The notes beneath the pieces are model-generated. The model was not told the DNA's origin and did not search any database. It saw nothing but the letters and a program-made list of their open reading frames with translations. A DNA stretch of 64,000 bases from Lycocorax pyrrhopterus obiensis (Eukaryota; Chordata; Aves; Passeriformes; Paradisaeidae), in contig JACSVZ010000001.1 of the NCBI GenBank assembly GCA_014706295.1, positions 115,207,111 to 115,271,110 of the forward strand, given 5' to 3'. Both the position numbers and the translations under genes were made by a program. Shown piece by piece: positions 58,291 to 64,000 of this stretch; within the stretch, counting starts at the first letter, position 1; each line of letters opens with the position of its first letter.

Positions 58291-61200
58291 TATATTTATT
58301 AGGTTATCTTATGCTGATTCTTTCTAGCCTGTAGAAATGACACCCTCCCTACACCCATGGCACTTGCCCACATTACTCCAGAAAGCAGGAACATGTGCAG
58401 CATCTGCCTTTTTTGCTTGACTGATTGCGTTTATTTCGTTTCGCTCCGTGCCACTTCTGCTTCTAATTTCCTACAGAACACACCTTCCCAGGAAGGTCAG
58501 ATTGGCAGCAGATGCTAAAGATGACTTATATTTCCAGTAACTAGCAAGCACTTTCCACTTCGTTTCAGTAGTAAGCCATGCATGGACCAAACAAACCTTC
58601 CAGCTGCTTTTGAAGAAAACCCATATTGCTCTATCACCAAAATAAAAGAAAATGGATATTTATGGATAAACAGTTATGTTTCTGGCACATGCTCCAGCAG
58701 TGGCTGTTGCAGCACCACAGTGAAATTACCCTGTTAATGAACTCCTGTTAAGTGCTAATGACAGGTGATGTGCAGCAGGGCACATCAAGCTCTGGTGGCT
58801 TGCAGCAATTCACCCACACAGAGAGAATCTGCTCTGCTGTAAGGTTAAGGGGCACCTCCGAGAGGGAGACCTTTACCTAATTGTGGCACAACAGAAACCC
58901 TTAGATCCTTACAAAATGAAAACCTACTCGTAAAATGCCTGGTTCTTCTGATCAGGAATTCAACATTGTGTTTCTCAGGAGTGTTATTGACCATTGCCAA
59001 TAGATTCCCATCAGTCGGATCTACCTGTGTCCTGCAGCTTTTTCTTATATTTATGCTTCACACCCTTAGCCAGGCACAGGTTTCATTGTGACACAATATT
59101 AGTAATAAAACCCATAAATTAATATATTTTATGCCAGTTTATGTGGGATAATGAAGCAGTGCCTTGCAGTACCATGGAGGAGTGCATTTTCACATTGTCG
59201 AATAAGCCTTGTGAACAGCAGAAGGAATTGCAAGGGGGTCACATTTGTGACAGCTTGAGATTGTGCTTCTGAGCTTGCAACAGGTCCTGCCAGATCAGTG
59301 CTTCAGCTGCAGAGATTTGTGTTCAAGCTGCTACTTGTTGATCAGGAGCTTTCCCAAGAACAAATCCCAAGGGAAGCCAGTAGCATCACGGCATTTTGTT
59401 GCTCCTGATAAACAATGGGCTCTGAAGTGGCAGCTGGGTACAAGAGGTTTCCCAGAGGAAAAAAAAACAGCTAAAGGACACTGTCAGGTGGGAGACTGTG
59501 CTCTGACCACCACAGAATCCTGCTTGGGCTGCAGTTTGAAATCTCTCCACACTGGTGCAACCTGTCAGGGGATGAAACACCAGGAGAGTCTGGAGAGCTG
59601 GACAGGACAGGAGCTGCTTGGATGATGTGGGTGTCACAGCAGGGTCACTGTGGCTCTGCTTGGAGCCTCCCTTTGCAGAGGATTATCAGCAGGGAGTGGG
59701 CAGCCAAGGACTAAGGATTAATTCTTTTCCCGACAGTGCTCTTTCCTTGTGTGCCACCGTGGTGTTGGGGCAGTTTTTGCATCCTTTGATGATCAAGCCT
59801 GCCTGAGTTGCCATCAGGGCAGAGTTAGCAAGACTGGTGTTTTAACTGAACTGAATTCATGACGGAATTCACCCTGATGAGGATTCTTCTCATTTTAGCT
59901 TCTCTGTCTCATATTTGTTACTTCTTTCCTTCAGTGTGGCTTCTTTCCTCTTCTGCCTAAAGCTTGGCAGTATGTTTAATTCTCTTTTTTTCTTTACTAA
60001 TTTGTTAAATACAAAAGAAGTCAAAATGCATCTCTAATAGTCCTCAGGTTAATTTCTCTTTCTAAGCTTTCCTAAACCCCTCAAATTCACTAAAACGCAA
60101 TTTTTCATTTTTGAAACTGATGAACTGAGAGAGAGAAGGCAAACAGAAATACTTGAGAGCACACCTGACTCTTGACTTCATTTGCTGCCTAAAACACCCA
60201 GCAAACAACTCAACTGCTGTTTCCTATGTGGCTTCTGGTACTATGCCTCCTGTGAATTTTTCCTGCAGAACACATTTTTAGAAAAAATATATATTTTTTT
60301 AGAATGTATTCTCACTGAAGTAGTAGAAAATTTAATTTTTATTTTATATTTATGGTATACATATCTTTTTATTTACACACACATTTCAAGAGAGTAAGAT
60401 ACATTTGTAGGTTCTTGTTTTGAAATAAATAGTGGAGAAAAGTCTAGAAAAGACAATTGGGTTTATTGACCTGCTCTGGTGGATGCATGAAACCATCTCC
60501 ATGGGAATATTGGGAACCATGATCAACACAGGCAGTGGAGAGAAATGTTTGATTGCAGTTTTCCCCACCAATGTAGTTTAAGTGATATTAGAGTACAAGA
60601 GTAAGCAGTGAAAGCTGGCATCTTCCTCTTTTCCTCTTCCTCTTCCGCTTTGCTGGCCTTATCTTCATGTGGCTTTTCCTGAGCTGAACCTGCTGCCTTT
60701 TAAGCCCACTCTTATCCTACAGAGCTTGTAGCAGCTACTCTGAGTAGTAAATTGACAAAAATACAACATTGGCCATTAAAGGGAGGAGTGAGATTATGTG
60801 TAAGAAACAAGAAATGTTGTATATGACCCACTAGACTGCAGTGCTATAAACAAAGGAAAAAGAGGTGCTGGAGAAGAGTTTATTGTTTGGTAATTGAACT
60901 TACAAACACAGGAAAAAATCTGAAGTAAAATAATCTGAAGGCAAAGAGCATGGCAATTGAACTAATATTGAACACTATAGGTTATTTTAGTATTTAAATC
61001 AGTAATAAAAACCCCAAGGAAAACTGACTTGGAGCACAGAGCTTCTCACTGTAGCTGCTCCAAACTGAAGGTGCTCTTGCATGTGATCTGGTTATCTGCT
61101 GAACTCCAGGACATTTGCCCTAAACTCTCGAGAAGTTTTATGTTTAAAAAGTATCCTTTGGCTTTTGTTACACAATGTCCTTCTTGGCCTTTTTCCATGG

Positions 61201-61489
61201 AAGTGAAAAACTAATAATTTTATCTGTTCACTTTTTTTTTTCCCCCAGCTTCAATTATTTTTAATGGATGTTTCAAGTTTTCCTTTTACAATGTGCTGAG
61301 AGCTACTCACACACAAGGGAAAAAAAACCCCCATTCAGCAAGTGAGCTATAAATGCCACATTTTTCAATGGTGAAAAAGACTAACTTTCTGAATCTTGAT
61401 AGCAGTACTTTGGAAACCACTTCACAGAGTGCTTTTTTGTTTTTTTTTAAACAAAAGTCAAGCAGTCCACATGCTGCCAGCCCGACAGT
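58291..61489. other. Unique sequence, no gene recognised
   Basis: A 120-codon plus frame at 59263-59625 is cysteine- and serine-rich, with no recognised family or splice structure. TCTTCC runs lie near 60622-60650. A pyrimidine tract ending in CCCCCAG lies at about 61231-61249. No transposon is recognised. Confidence 0.45.
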
Positions 61490-61790
61490 GTAAACAAATC
61501 TGTTTCTCCGGATTCTCTTTGTCAAATCAGCCTCCAGCTGAAATGCGTTATCTCAGACGGAAATGTATCAGGCACATAAAGCAATAATTACAGCTGCCTG
61601 GCTGCATGTTGAGGATAAAGAGCCAGTCTTAGATCAAGGTCAGCAAGAGAGGGTGCAGAAAATACACACAATTTTTGTGGAGAAGCTGTGGGAGCGTGGT
61701 TTGTCCATAGACACACAAAACAGCAACGAGCCCAAGCCTAGGGAATACTGTGCTGACAGGATCTTAGGAAGAACACAGCAATCAACAGGT
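61490..61790 (+). other. Conserved-looking segment with candidate exon (weak)
   Basis: The first 120 bases mix CAGCTG, TAATTACAGCTG and CpG-bearing words (CTCCGGATTC, CAGACGG) and look like a constrained element. The overlapping frame from 61563 stays open 134 codons, the longest in the window. It reads LHVEDKEPVLDQGQQERVQK and reaches a donor-like CAACAG/GTAGTAG at about 61789. About 29 percent of its codons up to that point begin with G. After the donor the frame becomes serine-rich and unremarkable. No family is recognised, and a regulatory element explains the first part equally well. Confidence 0.18.
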
Positions 61791-63975
61791 AGTAGAAATT
61801 CTCTCTACACATTCCTCTTTACACGTCTGGAGAGTCCTTTTTCTGGCTTCATGCTGTTTTTGGGCACTCTGAACCAGACATCACCTGAGAGCCACCCTGC
61901 TCAGCCTCTCTCTTGGTGTTCAAACAGGGATCTGCAGAGGCAGGGAGAAGCTGCCTCAGCGGGATAGCACCTGAACCAGCCTCCCAGAGGACATGGAAGT
62001 GCTTGGATTAACTTTCATACCTTGCAGGAGGACTTCTTTGCACTAGCTGTTCCCAGAGGACCTTAGTAGAGGAAAATCTAGCATTGGTTTGTATGGAAAA
62101 AAAATCTTTATAAAACCCTGAGCACCAGGTCCTCCAAGCTATGATAGTCTGAGAGTGGCACTATGAACCTCAGAGAATTTGCTCTTTCTGAGTGGTTTTT
62201 AATGCGCCCTCAGGGCCAAGCACCTTTGCCAGTCAGGCTTCCTGCAGCCTGCATCGAGCTGGTGTCATGGAAAATTTCTGAGTGAGTGAAGCAGTGGGTT
62301 AAAGTTGTTCTTCCCTTGGCTAAGGGTCAGGTTTTGGAAAAACAGTGTGAAGCTCCTTAATAGGAGTTGATTACTTCTGAAGAGCCACTCTAGCCTGTCA
62401 CAAAGGGCACCACAGCAGTGATGGCCAGGCTCTACCCTGTCATTTCAAACCCTCTGGAGACACCCAGGCAGAGAAACTCCCTGCAGAATTCCTGTCAGTC
62501 CAACACTACTGCCAGATCCACGGTTCAGGAAACATACTGAAGACCCTAAACAGCCCAAGGAGCATGGCCTGGTGCATAATTCCCCATTCTGGAACTGGGT
62601 ATCTTGGCAGGAAATCTGAGCTAGGCCCCAATGCAGTCAAAGGCTGTAGAAGAAACCAAATTTCATAGTGCTCTCAAGAGATGAGGCCATGCTCACCAGG
62701 AGAAAGGGAAAGCAGAGAGTAAGGATGAGATCCTACACAATGACCATTCCTTAAGAGCTCATCCCCAGCATTCACTTAGGGACAGCAAATACCAATAGTT
62801 TGTGCATTTTTCTTCAGAAAACAGCATTATGAAAACAAAAAAAACTGGTGAACCGTGACAGCATCTTGTTTGAAGGCCTCAATTCTAAGAGATGTTAAGA
62901 TACTGCACTCAGCACTGCTCCACAGAATAACTTAACAGCATTAAAAATTATATTCTTTGTTTGGATTATCTTTTTGTTCACTGAAGTTTAAACCTACCCT
63001 GAAAATCTGTGGAGAAATAGGGCAAAAGCAAACACCAAAGAGCAGAAATATCCCCATTTTATCTTCAGTCACTTTGTTTCATATAGTTTTTTACTGCAGT
63101 GTTGAAGTAAATTTTCAGTCTGAATACTTATTTAGGCATTACTTAGAACATTTCTTATTCAGAAATTGTTTATCATTGTTTGTTCTTTGAGAAAAACCCA
63201 ACCAAACAAAACAGAGAACAAACAAACAAAACCTCAAGCCCATATTATTTGGTTTAAAAGTGGTAAGTTTTTATTTGGTAAATAGGATTTGTTTTGAATT
63301 AATCTGAAATTAACCCTGCAGTTTTTAAGTTGTCAACGCTGTCAGCTTTTGATTATCAACAGCTTCATTTCTCTACAGCATTAATATGCAATAGCATAAC
63401 TGATTCGTATCAGTACAGAGACAAACTTATTTGTTGCTGTAGACTCAGAGAGGAAAAGTTATGGATTCCCTAGACATAAGGGGGCTTAGACTTAATTATA
63501 TAATTAAAATGATTTCTAAAAAGCATCAAACTTTGGATGCGTCCTTTTCTCATAACTGAGGTGTGAGTGGGTTTGTATTGGTTAGTTGATTTTTGTGAAG
63601 TTATTATTCACTTACAGACAAAATAGAATTTCTACTTATATGGAGTCACAAACTTATTTGAAGAAACAAATTAAGTTGTCTCATCATCTAAAGCATTCTT
63701 AACTAAGGGGAGAAAACAGCTGATGTCCTGTAGCAAAACATATTTGCTGCTCTGTGCAAAAGAACCAGTCACAGCTGGCTGTGCAAGGACGTCCCTCTCA
63801 GCTGGAAGATTGGCATCAAGGCACCTCTCTCATACGTTATTCTCATCTACTGTGCAAAACTGGAGTTCGTACCCAGGTACTCTGACAGGGGAAGAAATAG
63901 TTTTGCCTATTGAATGTAGGAATTTAATTTTCAAATTAACCATTCTGCACTGTTTTAGTCCATGCTCCTGTTCAC
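61791..63975. other. Unique sequence, no gene recognised
   Basis: No gene or certain transposon is recognised. An A/C-rich run with AAAC and ACAA units lies at 63191-63232. Confidence 0.5.
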
Positions 63976-64000
63976 AAAATCACAGAATCACAGAATATCC
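63976..64000 (-). mobile_element. 3' tail of a CR1-tailed element, cut by window edge
   Basis: AAATCACAGAATCACAGAAT (63977-63996) followed by ATCC is the reverse complement of the songbird CR1-type tail with its repeated GATTCTGT octamer. The element lies on the minus strand and extends beyond the right edge. The tail type is the one seen on the SINE at 2850-2990, so it may be either a CR1 or another tRNA-Ile SINE. The visible part cannot decide. Confidence 0.7.

Noticed and set aside
1..64000. CRISPR array, operons, bacterial or phage genes
   Set aside because: No regularly spaced repeats, Shine-Dalgarno-led gene series or prokaryotic gene density; the repeats are those of a bird genome.

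Overview
The window reads as AT-rich, CpG-poor nuclear DNA from a bird, most likely a songbird. The evidence is its repeats. There are several CR1 LINE fragments of very different ages, one tRNA-Ile-derived SINE with a CR1-type tail that matches TguSINE1 (a family described from zebra finch), the 3' tail of a second such element cut by the right edge, one probable solo LTR nested in a CR1, and one MIR/L2-type relic. I see no bacterial operon layout, CRISPR array, ribosomal RNA or functional tRNA.

No protein-coding gene can be called with confidence. The longest open frames are only about 115 to 135 codons, which is near what chance gives in 64 kb. The window is therefore intergenic sequence or the inside of very long introns. 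A few short intervals look more coding-like than the rest, because they have purine-first (G-first) codons, splice-like edges or both. The best is a minus-strand stretch at 25.7-26.08 kb that stays open for about 125 codons apart from one frameshift. Others are near 21.4, 32.7, 34.9, 40.8, 42.9, 49.2, 53.1 and 61.6 kb. I list them as weak candidates and assign no function.

Layout. 0-2.8 kb: unique sequence with a G/T-rich low-complexity block. 2.85-2.99 kb: tRNA-Ile SINE. 3-8.9 kb: unique sequence with a conserved-looking segment and an 18-bp palindrome. 8.88-9.95 kb: minus-strand CR1, split by an LTR-like insert and internally deleted so that reverse-transcriptase sequence abuts the 3' end, followed by a GC-richer unexplained block to 10.56 kb. 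17.9 kb: MIR/L2-type relic. 20.85 kb: plus-strand CR1 3' end. 24.1 kb: old CR1 relic. 27 kb: 11-bp minisatellite. 33.7 kb: ATCT microsatellite. 38.9-39.66 kb: old plus-strand CR1 reverse-transcriptase relic. 41.3 and 42.5 kb: a 59-bp direct repeat pair. 46.4 and 48.4 kb: two old minus-strand CR1 relics. 58.27 kb: ATATC microsatellite. 63.98 kb: start of another CR1-tailed element. Several stretches rich in TAAT/ATTA cores (near 3.3, 33.0, 45.1, 51.8 and 61.5 kb) resemble conserved non-coding elements, but single-sequence reading cannot prove this.

I found no convincing new biological system. The best leads are the disabled coding-like frame at 25.7-26.08 kb, the internally deleted CR1 with its nested LTR, and the candidate exons.
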